From assembly GCA_003215315.1 (NCBI GenBank), contig QCKO01000008.1, positions 1-43,184 on the forward strand: DNA of 43,184 bases, read 5' to 3'. Position 1 is the stretch's first letter. Each line of letters begins with the position of its first letter. The stretch is from Prochlorococcus sp. AG-409-P19 (GTDB lineage: Bacteria; Cyanobacteriota; Cyanobacteriia; PCC-6307; Cyanobiaceae). The position numbers were made by a program, and so were the translations under genes. The notes under the pieces are model-generated. The model was not told where the DNA came from. It worked only from the letters and a program-made list of their open reading frames with translations, and did not search any database. This document shows positions 7,407 through 19,663 of the stretch, piece after piece.

Positions 7407-9026
7407 ATGGAAATAAATATTGAAAAAACTGAATTTCAAGAAGCAATGTTAGAAAGAAATATTGGGACTTTGGCAATTGATCTTGGAAGTTCTACAACAG
7501 TAGTTGCATTTCAAAATGAAAAAGAAATATCTCCAAAAATGATAAATATTAAACCCTTATGCAGAGCACCTGGTCAAATACCCAGTATCGTATGGCATTG
7601 TGAAGAACAACATCCTTATATTTTAGTAGGTCAAGAAGTCCTCGATTCTCAAGTAATTCCAAAAGACAATCAACTGATCAGTAAAGATTTTAAAAGGTGG
7701 ATAGGTGCACCAAAAACGGATGAAATATATACCTCGAAGATCACCCCAGAGAAAGCAGGTGAGCTATTAATACAAAAGATATGGGAACAGATACCTAATC
7801 AGTTACATATCAAAAGGCTTGTACTAACTGCACCTGTCGATACATATCGATCTTACAAAAATTGGTTAACCAAAGTATGTAGCGATCTAAATGTAAGTGA
7901 AATAGCTCTTGTAGATGAACCAACTGCTGCTGCAATGGGGGCAGGCCTGCCCCCAGGTTCCAAATTGTTGGTTGTTGATATTGGTGGCAGCACAATTGAC
8001 ATGTCAATTGTTTATCTAGAGGGAGGAGAAGGAAGAGCTGCTCCAATAGCTGAATTAGTACGATTTGATGGGAAAGATTTAGGTCAGACAAGTAAGCAAG
8101 TCCTCCGAACTGCTAAAGTTCTTGGAAAATCAGGTCTTCGTCTAGGTGGACAAGATATTGATAGATGGATAGTTAATCATTTATTTCCAGATAGTAAACA
8201 ATCAAATACTTTATTAGATTGTGCTGAAAAATTAAAATGCAAATTAAGTCAGGATGACATAAAAGATACAAAGATAATTACACAAGAAGTAAATATTTCT
8301 AACAATGAAAAGTTTTATTTAAAACTTTCAAAGCAAAGCTTCGAACAGTTACTTATTGAGAAAGGTTTTCTTGAGAGTATTGAGACACTCTTTTGGCAAA
8401 CTATTAAAAGTGCCAAATCAAATTCTTGCAATATAGAGGATTTAAATAATGTGGTTTTAGTTGGTGGTGGAGCACAAATACCAATTGTAAAAAGCTTTTT
8501 AGAAAAACTCTGCAAACCTATACCTTTAATGACACCATCGCCAGTAGAGGCAGTTGCAGTTGGGGCCTTAATGCTTACCCCAGGTGTAAGCATTAAGGAC
8601 GTTTTACAAAAAGGTGTCTCTCTTAGATGCTGGAACCAAAAGAAGAAACAACATATCTGGCACCCTCTCTTTATGCCTGGACAGCCTTGGCCAACAAGCA
8701 AACCTTTAGAGATTATTCTTGGAGCAAGTGTTGAAGATCAGAAAGTTATAGAGTTAGTAATTGGTGAGGATAACAATGAAAACTCGCATGAAATTATCTA
8801 CGTCAATGGAATACCAACTATTAAAGATATTCCAATTCAAAACAGAATCAATACAGCAAAAGAAGGTAATTCAATTTTAATTAATTTAAGTCCTCCAGGC
8901 ATGTTAGGAGATGACTGCATTAAATTACAATTTAATATAAATGAAGATTGTGATCTTGAAATAGAAGGTACTGATCTAAGAACAAATGAGGAAATAAAAA
9001 AAATAATTATTGAGTTTATCCGATAA
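7407..9026 (+). CDS. Hsp70-family protein with short C-terminal region
   Basis: 539 residues, shorter than DnaK (about 635). The actin-like ATPase domain is complete: phosphate 1 AIDLGSSTTVVAF (23-35), DEPTAAA (170-176), phosphate 2 VVDIGGSTIDMS (189-200) and adenosine motif VLVGGGAQIP (350-359). The remaining 140 residues give only a reduced beta-rich substrate domain and no alpha-helical lid, so it is an Hsp70-like protein, not the general DnaK. Cyanobacteria carry several such proteins; clients are unknown. No dnaJ or grpE lies nearby. It is convergent with pyrR. The gene carries two strong perfect inverted repeats (7936-7955 and 8566-8598). Confidence 0.88.
   Translation: MEINIEKTEFQEAMLERNIGTLAIDLGSSTTVVAFQNEKEISPKMINIKPLCRAPGQIPSIVWHCEEQHPYILVGQEVLDSQVIPKDNQLISKDFKRWIGAPKTDEIYTSKITPEKAGELLIQKIWEQIPNQLHIKRLVLTAPVDTYRSYKNWLTKVCSDLNVSEIALVDEPTAAAMGAGLPPGSKLLVVDIGGSTIDMSIVYLEGGEGRAAPIAELVRFDGKDLGQTSKQVLRTAKVLGKSGLRLGGQDIDRWIVNHLFPDSKQSNTLLDCAEKLKCKLSQDDIKDTKIITQEVNISNNEKFYLKLSKQSFEQLLIEKGFLESIETLFWQTIKSAKSNSCNIEDLNNVVLVGGGAQIPIVKSFLEKLCKPIPLMTPSPVEAVAVGALMLTPGVSIKDVLQKGVSLRCWNQKKKQHIWHPLFMPGQPWPTSKPLEIILGASVEDQKVIELVIGEDNNENSHEIIYVNGIPTIKDIPIQNRINTAKEGNSILINLSPPGMLGDDCIKLQFNINEDCDLEIEGTDLRTNEEIKKIIIEFIR
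7936..7955. repeat. 20-bp perfect palindrome inside hsp70
   Basis: TGGGGGCAGG followed directly by CCTGCCCCCA. It encodes MGAGLPP in a loop of the ATPase domain. It has 16 G or C out of 20, far above its AT-rich surroundings. A perfect 20-bp palindrome is expected roughly 0.1 times in a window of this size and composition by my own estimate. Confidence 0.9.
8566..8598. repeat. Inverted repeat with 12-bp perfect arms inside hsp70
   Basis: CCTTAATGCTTA (8566-8577), 9-nt loop, TAAGCATTAAGG (8587-8598). Because of the symmetry, both strands encode the same ten residues, LMLTPGVSIK: residues 388-397 of the protein on the plus strand, and the same peptide in an open frame on the minus strand. Confidence 0.92.
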
Positions 9027-9051
9027 ATTCAATTCATGTGGCTATTAAACT

Positions 9052-9615
9052 TTAATTCATTTCAGGCGCATTTTTACACAAGAACACTCCTTCTTCATCA
9101 TCAACTTCCATTAATCGTAACTCTATATATTCATCCCTGCGGGTAGGAACTTTGCGACCACAAAAGTCTGGTTGGATTGGGACTTCTCTATGTCCTCTAT
9201 CAACCATGGCAAGTAACATTACTCTTCTTGCTCTACCCCAAGATTGCAATGCTTCCAAAGACGCCCTCACGGTTCTACCAGTAAAAATTACATCATCGAC
9301 TAAAACGACATCACGATCATCAACACTGCTGGCAAGAGATGTCCCCTGTCCTATTCTTGTTTTGCCTCTAAGTAAATCGTCTCTATGGAAAGTTGGATCT
9401 AAAGAGCCATTCTCAATAGGTTGCCCAGCTATTTCTTCAAGGTATTTCGCTAAAACCTTAGATAAATAAACTCCACGTGTTGGGATGCCCAACAAAAGCA
9501 AAGAACTATTGTCGGAAATATTTTCCAAAACTTGTGATGCCAATCTTTTCAAAGTCCTTTCTAACTCTTTCCCTGAAAGGATTTCGATTTTCTGATGTGT
9601 GCTTTGGTTAGCCAT
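9052..9615 (-). CDS. pyrR: PyrR, bifunctional pyrimidine regulator and uracil phosphoribosyltransferase
   Basis: 187 residues from ATG 9615. The PRPP loop VVLVDDVIFTGRT (103-115) and the upstream IPTRGVYLSKVLA and HRDDLLR segments identify PyrR. The family converts uracil plus PRPP to UMP and, in many bacteria, binds pyr mRNA when UMP is present. No pyr genes or attenuator are visible here, so the RNA role cannot be judged. The frame extends to an ATG at 9657, giving 14 extra Asn/Lys/Phe-rich residues; MANQSTHQKIEIL matches the usual start better. It is convergent with hsp70 and divergent from gpmI. Confidence 0.92.
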   Translation of the reverse strand: MANQSTHQKIEILSGKELERTLKRLASQVLENISDNSSLLLLGIPTRGVYLSKVLAKYLEEIAGQPIENGSLDPTFHRDDLLRGKTRIGQGTSLASSVDDRDVVLVDDVIFTGRTVRASLEALQSWGRARRVMLLAMVDRGHREVPIQPDFCGRKVPTRRDEYIELRLMEVDDEEGVFLCKNAPEMN

Positions 9616-9782
9616 TGGAAACTTTATTAAGAAAAAATTTTTATTTTGATGGGGCAATTACTCAAAACACCTATTGAATCTAATGGGGAAAAGCTAACGC
9701 AAACCATAAGGAATAGCCTGTTAGACTAATAGGAAGTAATTTGATACGAAAGAAAACAAACAAAGGACAATCCTTTTCTTTA

Positions 9783-11408
9783 ATGACAAACAGTACTTCA
9801 GCTGTTTCAGGCACCAAAAATCAAGTTGCGCCAGTAGTTCTAGCGATACTTGATGGATGGGGCTATAGCGAAGAAAGTGACCATAATGCCGTTAAAACAG
9901 CCTCAACCCCAATAATGGATGCATTATGGAATGCATATCCTCATACTCTTATCGAAGCCAGTGGTGCAGACGTAGGACTTCCTGATGATCAAATGGGAAA
10001 CTCTGAAGTTGGTCATCTAACAATTGGAGCTGGGAGAATTATTCAACAAGAGTTAGTTCGCATTAGCAATGCAGTTAAAAATGGAACCTTATCTAAAAAC
10101 CCAACGCTAAATAAACTATCAAATTCTCTGATAAAAAAACAAAGCACTCTTCATGTGATGGGTCTATGCTCTGATGGAGGGGTGCATAGCCATATTAATC
10201 ACCTATGCGGGCTTCTCGAGTGGGCTGCTGAAAAAGGCATTGCGAAAGTAGCTCTTCATGCTTTCACTGATGGACGAGATACTTCCGCAAAAAGTGCCGA
10301 CACTTATCTGAATATCATTAATCAAGCTATTAAATCAAATGGAGTAGGTGAATTAGCTTCAATATGTGGCAGGTATTGGGCAATGGATCGAGACAATAGA
10401 TGGGAGAGAACCAGTAAAGCTTATGAACTACTGACTGATCCAAGTTTACCGATTAGTAATTTACCAATAAAAGAAATCTTAGAAAAAAGTTATTCCAATG
10501 GAATTACAGATGAGTTTCTTGAACCAATTAGGCTTACTTCTTCTTATTTCAAAGAAGGGGATGGATTAATTATGTTTAATTTCCGTCCAGACAGAGCACG
10601 TCAACTTATTAAAGCCATTACTCTCAAAGAATTTGACGGATTTGAAAGAAAGAATAACCCTAATTTAAATGTTTTAACTTTCACTCAATATGAAGCAGGT
10701 CTACCTGTCAAAGTTGCTTTTCCACCAGAGCCATTAAATGATTTATTGGGTCAAGTTGTATCTAGCAATGGCCTACTACAATATCGAACAGCTGAAACGG
10801 AAAAATATCCACATGTTACATATTTTTTAAATGGTGGAATAGAAAAACCTTTACCAGGGGAAAAAAGGCATCTGGTTCCTTCACCAAGGGTTGCCACCTA
10901 TGATTTACAGCCAGAAATGTCTGCTGACTCTTTAACTGAAAGCTGTCAAAAAGCTATTGAAAGTGGTATTTATTCCTTAATCGTTATCAATTATGCAAAT
11001 CCAGATATGGTGGGGCATTCAGGAATAATGGAAGCAGCAGTAAAAGCTATAGAAAAAGTTGATGAATGTGTTGGCCAATTGCTCAATTCAATTGGCAAAA
11101 TGGGAGGGACCTTACTTGTAACAGCTGACCATGGGAATGCAGAATTAATGCAAGGTCCGGATGGTCAACCTTGGACCGCTCATACAACGAATCCAGTTCC
11201 AATTGTATTAATCGAAGGAGAAAAAAGGAAAATCTCCGGACAAGGTAATGACTTACAACTAAGACAAAAAGGCGGTGGCCTTTCTGATCTAGCGCCTACT
11301 CTTCTTCATCTTTTAGATTTGCCTAAACCAAACGCAATGACTGGAACATCATTAATTGAACCAGTAAACTCTTCTAAGATTCCTCCCCTATTATCTCAAC
11401 CCGCATAA
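9783..11408 (+). CDS. gpmI: 2,3-bisphosphoglycerate-independent phosphoglycerate mutase
   Basis: 541 residues from ATG 9783, normal for iPGM, which interconverts 3- and 2-phosphoglycerate using two Mn ions. ILDGWGY holds the metal Asp-24, MGNSEVGH the phosphorylated Ser-74, FRPDRARQL a substrate-binding Arg pair, and TADHGNAE further metal ligands. The frame is open upstream to a TTG at 9741 (14 more residues), which I reject because the extension is Lys/Asn-rich and family members start near MTNSTS. It is followed after 3 bases by secG, an arrangement I recall from other picocyanobacteria. Confidence 0.96.
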   Translation: MTNSTSAVSGTKNQVAPVVLAILDGWGYSEESDHNAVKTASTPIMDALWNAYPHTLIEASGADVGLPDDQMGNSEVGHLTIGAGRIIQQELVRISNAVKNGTLSKNPTLNKLSNSLIKKQSTLHVMGLCSDGGVHSHINHLCGLLEWAAEKGIAKVALHAFTDGRDTSAKSADTYLNIINQAIKSNGVGELASICGRYWAMDRDNRWERTSKAYELLTDPSLPISNLPIKEILEKSYSNGITDEFLEPIRLTSSYFKEGDGLIMFNFRPDRARQLIKAITLKEFDGFERKNNPNLNVLTFTQYEAGLPVKVAFPPEPLNDLLGQVVSSNGLLQYRTAETEKYPHVTYFLNGGIEKPLPGEKRHLVPSPRVATYDLQPEMSADSLTESCQKAIESGIYSLIVINYANPDMVGHSGIMEAAVKAIEKVDECVGQLLNSIGKMGGTLLVTADHGNAELMQGPDGQPWTAHTTNPVPIVLIEGEKRKISGQGNDLQLRQKGGGLSDLAPTLLHLLDLPKPNAMTGTSLIEPVNSSKIPPLLSQPA

Positions 11409-11411
11409 TTA

Positions 11412-11642
11412 ATGCTTATTTCAGTTCTAACTTGGGCATGGGTCATATCAGGCTTAACGCTTATTCTCCTGGTCCTTTTACACAGCCCAAAAGGCGATGG
11501 AATGGGAGGACTAGCAGCAAGCGGAAGTTCAATGTTCAGCAGTGCTAGCAGCGCTGAAGCTACACTTAATAGAGCAACTTGGATGATTCTTGCAATTTTT
11601 CTAAGTCTTGCAATAATTTTAAGTGCAGGATGGCTCTCCTAA
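11412..11642 (+). CDS. secG: SecG, protein translocase subunit
   Basis: 76 residues with two membrane spans: one at the N-terminus (ISGLTLILLVLLHSPKGDG) and one at the C-terminus (IFLSLAIILSAGWLS). The conserved linker HSPKGDGMGGLAASGSSMF lies between them. SecG is the small SecYEG subunit that aids preprotein translocation in the inner and thylakoid membranes. It starts 3 bases after gpmI stops, so the two form one transcript. Confidence 0.93.
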   Translation: MLISVLTWAWVISGLTLILLVLLHSPKGDGMGGLAASGSSMFSSASSAEATLNRATWMILAIFLSLAIILSAGWLS

Positions 11643-11947
11643 TTATTCAATTAACAATCAAAATTTCCCTACATAAGCAGATCCGATAACATTACTTAAG
11701 AATTGACATATGACACAATAAAAATTGGAACATTCCAAACCTTGCTCCAAACTTTTACTCTGGTAAATATAAATACTTTCAGATAAAATAAATAAATAAA
11801 TAAATAAATAAGAACTGCTCTATTAATCAATAGAGGGGAAATATATATTAATTTTTTGTAGCCAAATTACTTGTTAAAAATCTTTTCTGATCCTCTTAAT
11901 TTAATTAAATAATATACGTGATTATTCATTGTTAGGATCTCATTCGA
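11643..11947. other. Intergenic AT-rich region with a tetranucleotide tract and dyads
   Basis: No gene is supported in this 305-base stretch. It holds a run of about six AAAT units at about 11785-11811, a 14-bp palindrome TTGGAA-CA-TTCCAA (11725-11738), and a hairpin CTCTATT-AATC-AATAGAG (11818-11835) followed after about 15 bases by a TTTTTT run at the end of ATATATATTAATTTTTTG. The hairpin could end the gpmI-secG transcript, but the T-run is too far away for a normal terminator. The A/T tract is the sort that varies in length between strains. Confidence 0.45.
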
Positions 11948-12001
11948 TTATTTTTTTGCATAATCTAATGCTCCATCCATATCTTCAATGTAGTACTTCA
12001 T
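11948..12001 (-). CDS. Possible 17-residue peptide
   Basis: ATG at 12001 and TAA at 11950-11948 encode MKYYIEDMDGALDYAKK. AGG lies 4 bases before the ATG. It follows the 41-residue membrane-protein gene on the same strand after 20 bases. The peptide is hydrophilic and looks protein-like, perhaps the broken N-terminus of a once longer gene. Too short to be sure; function unknown. Confidence 0.25.
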   Translation of the reverse strand: MKYYIEDMDGALDYAKK

Positions 12002-12021
12002 GCTGCCTAACGGAGCAATCC

Positions 12022-12147
12022 TTATTTAAGGAATGGAAGAACGATACCAAAGGTCACTGGAAAAGATCCAACAATTAGTGCCAGTACTCCACGAACAATC
12101 GCCACAATTGCAGTATCTACTAATAGGTCTTTCCAGTTGTATTTCAT
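12022..12147 (-). CDS. Tiny membrane protein B (41 residues)
   Basis: ATG at 12147-12145, TAA at 12024-12022. The product begins MKYNWKDLLVDTAIVAIVRG and continues with a second hydrophobic stretch to a C-terminal LPFLK. It forms one long or two short membrane helices. Its start overlaps the stop of the upstream 46-residue gene in an ATGA, which indicates translational coupling. No family is recognised. The order on the minus strand is A (46 residues), B (41 residues), then possibly the 17-residue peptide. Confidence 0.5.
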   Translation of the reverse strand: MKYNWKDLLVDTAIVAIVRGVLALIVGSFPVTFGIVLPFLK

Positions 12148-12284
12148 CTCACAGAGAACATTTCTTGCGTTGTACATTCAGCTGGATATGAGATCACATT
12201 TTGAGCACCAAAACCAGCACTTATAGCAACTAATCCAATTACGAAGATCCATTTAGATCTTTCACTAAAGAGCAGTCTGTTCAT
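12144..12284 (-). CDS. Tiny membrane protein A (46 residues)
   Basis: ATG at 12284-12282, TGA at 12146-12144. It starts MNRLLFSERSKWIFVIGLVA, with a single hydrophobic span at about residues 11-26, then a polar tail with one Cys (SYPAECTTQEMFSVR). Basic residues precede the span, which favours an N-in orientation or an uncleaved signal anchor. It overlaps the 41-residue gene by four bases (ATGA). The pair sits in a 0.9-kb gap that longer-ORF gene finding leaves empty. No family is recognised. Confidence 0.5.
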   Translation of the reverse strand: MNRLLFSERSKWIFVIGLVAISAGFGAQNVISYPAECTTQEMFSVR

Positions 12285-12475
12285 AACATTAATTTGACGA
12301 AAGCGAAGTGCATGAGTCCTTCATAAATGCTAACAAGAATTACCAAAATCAAATGGCATTCATTACATATAGAGTGATGATTTTTTTTGCATCGCTGCCA
12401 CCCTCATAATCTTAAACGATCTACTCACGCTGCTTTCGGTCTTCAAGAATGTTCCAAGCTTTTGATAGGTAAGCA

Positions 12476-12507
12476 ACAAAAAAGGGACTGGGTAAAACCC
12501 AGTCCCT
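12476..12507 (-). terminator. Rho-independent terminator of groES-groEL
   Basis: On the minus strand the arms are AGGGACTGGG and CCCAGTCCCT (12507-12498 and 12492-12483) with a short TTTTA loop, followed by TTTTTT (12483-12478). The perfect 10-bp GC-rich stem 37 bases after the groEL stop is a textbook terminator. Confidence 0.93.
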
Positions 12508-12543
12508 GATTGAAATTAAAGTCAGAATTGATCTTGAAATAAA

Positions 12544-14229
<1,686 letters not shown>

Positions 14230-14258
14230 TTAGTCTTTAAATAAAAAGACTGAAAATT

Positions 14259-14570
14259 TTAATTGACGACAGCAAGTATGTCTTTTTCAGACAACAATAC
14301 ATATTCGTCACCGCCGAGCTTGATATCAGTTCCGGCATATTTGCTATAGAGAACTTTGTCACCAACGCTGACCTCAGGAGACTGGCGAGAGCCGTCTTCA
14401 TTTCTTTTACCTGGGCCAACTTGAGCGACTTCTCCAACCTGAGGTTTTTCCTTTGCGGTATCGGGTAGCAAAATCCCACCCGCTGTCTTCTCTTCAGATT
14501 CAGAGACTTTTACAAAAACACGATCTCCAAGTGGCTTTACTGTGGAGACGCTGAGGGAAACAGCTGCCAT
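14259..14570 (-). CDS. groS: Co-chaperonin GroES, 10 kDa subunit
   Basis: 103 residues. [20 protein letters not shown] leads into the mobile loop [18 protein letters not shown], and [19 protein letters not shown] follows; these are the GroES signatures. It caps the GroEL ring. It is first in the groES-groEL operon. The upstream region shared with atpD holds a direct repeat AGCGCCA-ATT-AGCGCCA (14599-14615) and the dyad at 14681-14695, but no TTAGCACTC-type CIRCE. Confidence 0.97.
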   Translation of the reverse strand: MAAVSLSVSTVKPLGDRVFVKVSESEEKTAGGILLPDTAKEKPQVGEVAQVGPGKRNEDGSRQSPEVSVGDKVLYSKYAGTDIKLGGDEYVLLSEKDILAVVN

Positions 14571-14680
14571 GGATTAATGCAGGAGCAATAAAAAACAAAG
14601 CGCCAATTAGCGCCACGACGGATAAAGAGTATTACTCATTACCGATGGGCTTAACTTATTCGTCTAGGTAGGTTAACGAC

Positions 14681-14695
14681 CACAGTGTGACTGTG
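14681..14695. promoter_or_regulatory. 15-bp perfect dyad between groES and atpD
   Basis: CACAGT-GTG-ACTGTG. It lies midway in the 229-bp divergent gap, 15 to 20 bases upstream of TATATAAAT (14711-14719), a plausible -10 box for atpD. It could be an operator for either direction; no known cyanobacterial factor is assigned to it by me. Confidence 0.4.
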
Positions 14696-14784
14696 CGGTT
14701 GACCGAACACTATATAAATCTACCGACGAAGTGGTAGTCTTGGCCGCTCACCAAGAAGTATGCGCATTAGCGCAATATTTCTAA

Positions 14785-16266
<1,482 letters not shown>

Positions 16267-16323
16267 TTATATATTTAAAATTAAAATTTCAATCTCAAAC
16301 CCTTAACAAAACGCCTTCAAGAA

Positions 16324-16731
16324 ATGTCTCTCACACTTAAAGTGCTAGCACCTGATCAGAGCGTATTTGATGGGACGGCAGATGAAATCATTCTTCCAAG
16401 TACAACAGGCCTACTTGGTATCCTTCCTGGACATATATCAATGGTAACAGCCATAGATATCGGTGTTCTAAGAGTTTTAAAGGATGGCAATTGGGACTCA
16501 ATTGCTTTAATGGGTGGTTTTGCTGAAGTTGAATCAAATGAGGTAACTGTCCTAGTAAATGGTGCTGAAATGGGACGCGACATAGATCCACCTTCAGCAG
16601 AAGCGGAATTAGAACAAGCTAAAACCCAATTAAGCCAATTAGACAGCCAAGGAAATTCCACTGAGAAGGTTAAAGCCCAAGAGAGCGTAAACAAAGCAAG
16701 GGCCAGGTTCCAGGCTACTAGATCTGACTAG
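16324..16731 (+). CDS. atpC: ATP synthase F1 subunit epsilon
   Basis: 135 residues. The N-terminal beta sandwich (LKVLAPDQSVFDGTADEIIL and GLLGILPGH) and the C-terminal two-helix region with repeated Gln/Ala/Lys match epsilon. It links gamma to the c-ring and inhibits ATP hydrolysis. It starts 57 bases after atpD and ends one base before the 61-bp palindrome that likely terminates the transcript. Confidence 0.96.
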   Translation: MSLTLKVLAPDQSVFDGTADEIILPSTTGLLGILPGHISMVTAIDIGVLRVLKDGNWDSIALMGGFAEVESNEVTVLVNGAEMGRDIDPPSAEAELEQAKTQLSQLDSQGNSTEKVKAQESVNKARARFQATRSD

Positions 16732-16732
16732 A

Positions 16733-16793
16733 AAAATTAACATATAACTAAGGTTTATCTAGACTAGATAAACCTTAGTTATATGTTAATTTT
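16733..16793. terminator. 61-bp palindrome with 30-bp perfect arms, probable bidirectional terminator
   Basis: The arms 16733-16762 and 16764-16793 are exact reverse complements around a single A at 16763. They start with AAAATTAACATATAAC on the left and end with the complement, so each strand has a T-run at the distal arm end. It lies between convergent atpC (+) and PSRP-3 (-). A transcript from either strand would form one uninterrupted helix, closed by only a few bases at the tip. An ordinary terminator stem is 7-12 bp. Confidence 0.85.
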
Positions 16794-16838
16794 AATAAAT
16801 AATTGATATATAAAATATTTACTAATATCTGACAGAAA

Positions 16839-17369
<531 letters not shown>

Positions 17370-17405
17370 TTAACAAGCAACTAACCTAACAGCCATTAGG
17401 ACTCT

Positions 17406-18212
17406 TTGAAATCTAATTCTTTGAAAACAAAAGGTTTTCTCTTATTTGATATCGATGGAGTAATCCGAGATGTCACTAATAGCTACCGTAAATCCATCTT
17501 GGACACGGTTTTCGAGCTGAGCGGATGGAAACCCTCAATAGAAGATATTGATAAATTGAAATCCGAAGGTTGCTGGAATAATGACTGGGATTTAAGTATG
17601 GAGTTAATTAAACGATCACCGCATTTGAAGGAAGGCCTCTTTAGATATCCTTCTCGCAATAGGGTCATAGAAAGATTTAATAACTTTTATTTTGGTTGTG
17701 ATCCAAGCGAATCAAGCTCTCGATGGAAAGGTTATATCAATAATGAAATACTGCTTGTGAAAAAATCATTCTTTAAAAACCTAAATAATCAAGGAATTTC
17801 ATATGGTTTTGTAAGCGGAGCTGAAGAGCCCTCTGCAAGATTTGTTTTAGAAAAAAAGCTTGGTTTGACAAGCCCACCTTTAGTGGCGATGGGGGATGCA
17901 CCTGACAAACCTGATCCAAGTGGTTTTATAACCTTATGCAAACAAATATGCAATCAACCACTTGGCAAACAAGTAGCACCAATTGGATATGTTGGAGATA
18001 CCGTCGCTGATATTCTTACAATAGAAAATGCAAAGAAAGAAGTTCCAGACCAATCATTCTTTAGCATCGGAATTTCACCCCCTCACTTACATTGCAGCCA
18101 TCAAATAAAAGCAAGAAAAGAATATGAAATTAGGCTCAAAAACACAGGTGCTGATTATATTATAAATAAATTAGAAGAGATACTCATTTTAAGTAGAGCT
18201 ATATGGAAATAG
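17406..18212 (+). CDS. HAD-superfamily IA phosphatase, TIGR01548-like
   Basis: 268 residues. Motif I is FDIDGVIRD (Asp-15 nucleophile, Asp-17); VSGAEEPSARFVL gives motif II, DKPDPSGF motif III, and GYVGDTVADI motif IV. The sequence resembles the cyanobacterial HAD group TIGR01548; the substrate is unknown. A stop codon lies at 17397-17399, so the start must be TTG at 17406 (or TTG at 17421); AGGA lies 4 bases before 17406. No ATG is available near the conserved N-terminus. Confidence 0.85.
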   Translation: MKSNSLKTKGFLLFDIDGVIRDVTNSYRKSILDTVFELSGWKPSIEDIDKLKSEGCWNNDWDLSMELIKRSPHLKEGLFRYPSRNRVIERFNNFYFGCDPSESSSRWKGYINNEILLVKKSFFKNLNNQGISYGFVSGAEEPSARFVLEKKLGLTSPPLVAMGDAPDKPDPSGFITLCKQICNQPLGKQVAPIGYVGDTVADILTIENAKKEVPDQSFFSIGISPPHLHCSHQIKARKEYEIRLKNTGADYIINKLEEILILSRAIWK

Positions 18213-18243
18213 CTTTAATTAAATATCAGAAAAAACTCTTATA

Positions 18244-19599
18244 TTATTTTTGCATAGATTCCAGAGACTTCAACGCATAACTCGTTAAAACATCTGGACC
18301 TTTTTCTGTTACTAGTACATCATCTTCAATTCTAATACCAATTCCTTTCCATCTAGCATTTATTTCAGGTTGTCCTTTAGGGATTGGCAAACGATCACTT
18401 ACATATATTCCTGGCTCAACTGTCAGAACCATTCCAGCTTCAAGACTGACATGAAAATCTCCCAGTCGATAAGCTCCTACGTCATGAACATCTAAACCAA
18501 GCCAATGTCCTGTTCGATGCATAAATAAATGTTTATAGGCTTCTTGCTCAATAATTGAATCGATGTCACCAACAAGCAAACCAAGATCAATCAAACCTTC
18601 AACAATTAAACGTAATGCTACAGAGTGAATATCTTCAGCATTATTCCCTGGACAGACCTTACTAATAGCAAACTTTTGAGCAGCCAAGACTATCTCATAT
18701 AAAGCCTTTTGCTCACTAGAAAATTTTCCATTAACAGGGAAAGTTCTTGTTATATCTCCGTTGTAATAATCAACCAAAGAACAACCAGCATCTACTAGCA
18801 ACAAATCACCGTCTTCTAAGTTTGAATTATTCGAAATATAATGAAGAATGCATGCATTATCTCCAGATGCAACTATGGACCCATAGGCAGGGCCTCTTGT
18901 CCCTTGTTGTAAAAAATATTGTTCAATTATGCCTTGCAGAAAACGCTCATTCATCCCTGGTCGAGCAGAAGCTCTAACAAGTTCATGAGCCTCTGCTGAA
19001 ATTTTGGATGCCAAACGAATTCGCTCAATCTCATGGCGATCTTTTCTCATCCGCATGTTATGCAGAATTGAACATGGCGCCATCATCAATAAAGGCTGAA
19101 ATCCAGTTCTAGGAAGCTTTTCCAAATAATCAGCCCAAATTTTTAAAACTAATGGTTCAATATGAGGATGCTTACCTATACGAAAAGCAATCCCATCCGC
19201 ACCTTGAAGGTAATACCCAAGTCGTTTAGGTAATTCCTCGATAGTATGTGCAATATCAACATCAAATGCATCTACAACGCCTTCAGTACCCCAACGAAAA
19301 CCACTCCAAACCTCAGAGTGAGTATCCTTAGGTAAGACAAACAAAATATATTGTTCTCCCTTAGGCCTATAAGGCAAGAAAAGTGCTACGGCACTAGGTT
19401 CATCAAAACCAGTTAAATACCAGAAATCACTATTTTGCCTAAATGGGTATTCACAATCAGCATGATGTGTAACAAGATTTGCAGCAGGGATAATCGCTGC
19501 GTGATTGCCTAGCCGCGAACAAAAAGTCTCACGGCGACGACTGAAAACATTGGACTCATTCACGAAGAACTTTCCTCCGTTGCTCTTTAAGGATGGCAA
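18244..19599 (-). CDS. pepP: Xaa-Pro aminopeptidase (aminopeptidase P)
   Basis: 451 residues in the pita-bread M24 family. Di-manganese ligands are visible: LLVDAGCSLVDYYNGDITRT (two Asp), HRTGHWLGLDVHDVG (His), VEPGIY (Glu) and IRIEDDVLV (Glu). The N-terminal HHADCEYPFRQNSDFWYLTG is typical of AmpP. It removes N-terminal residues before proline in the cytoplasm. I keep ATG 19599, but a GTG at 19563, ten bases after a strong GGAGG, gives a start nearer to the conserved FSRRRETFCSRLG and may be the real one. It is divergent from the CNNM/CorC gene by 64 bases. Confidence 0.95.
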   Translation of the reverse strand: MPSLKSNGGKFFVNESNVFSRRRETFCSRLGNHAAIIPAANLVTHHADCEYPFRQNSDFWYLTGFDEPSAVALFLPYRPKGEQYILFVLPKDTHSEVWSGFRWGTEGVVDAFDVDIAHTIEELPKRLGYYLQGADGIAFRIGKHPHIEPLVLKIWADYLEKLPRTGFQPLLMMAPCSILHNMRMRKDRHEIERIRLASKISAEAHELVRASARPGMNERFLQGIIEQYFLQQGTRGPAYGSIVASGDNACILHYISNNSNLEDGDLLLVDAGCSLVDYYNGDITRTFPVNGKFSSEQKALYEIVLAAQKFAISKVCPGNNAEDIHSVALRLIVEGLIDLGLLVGDIDSIIEQEAYKHLFMHRTGHWLGLDVHDVGAYRLGDFHVSLEAGMVLTVEPGIYVSDRLPIPKGQPEINARWKGIGIRIEDDVLVTEKGPDVLTSYALKSLESMQK

Positions 19600-19663
19600 G
19601 AGAACTAACTTAGTGGAAAAATAGGAGACAAGACCTCATAATTCATTTCAAAAGCATCCGAGC

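Noticed and set aside
7862-7873. 12-bp palindrome TTGGTTAACCAA in hsp70
   Set aside because: By my estimate about 15 such 12-bp palindromes are expected in this window by chance.
12421-12480. Minus-strand frame ending AYLSKAWNILEDRKQRE then stop, next to the groEL terminator
   Set aside because: It looks like a protein C-terminus, but the frame upstream passes through the terminator hairpin and has no start codon. It may be a gene remnant; not enough to call.
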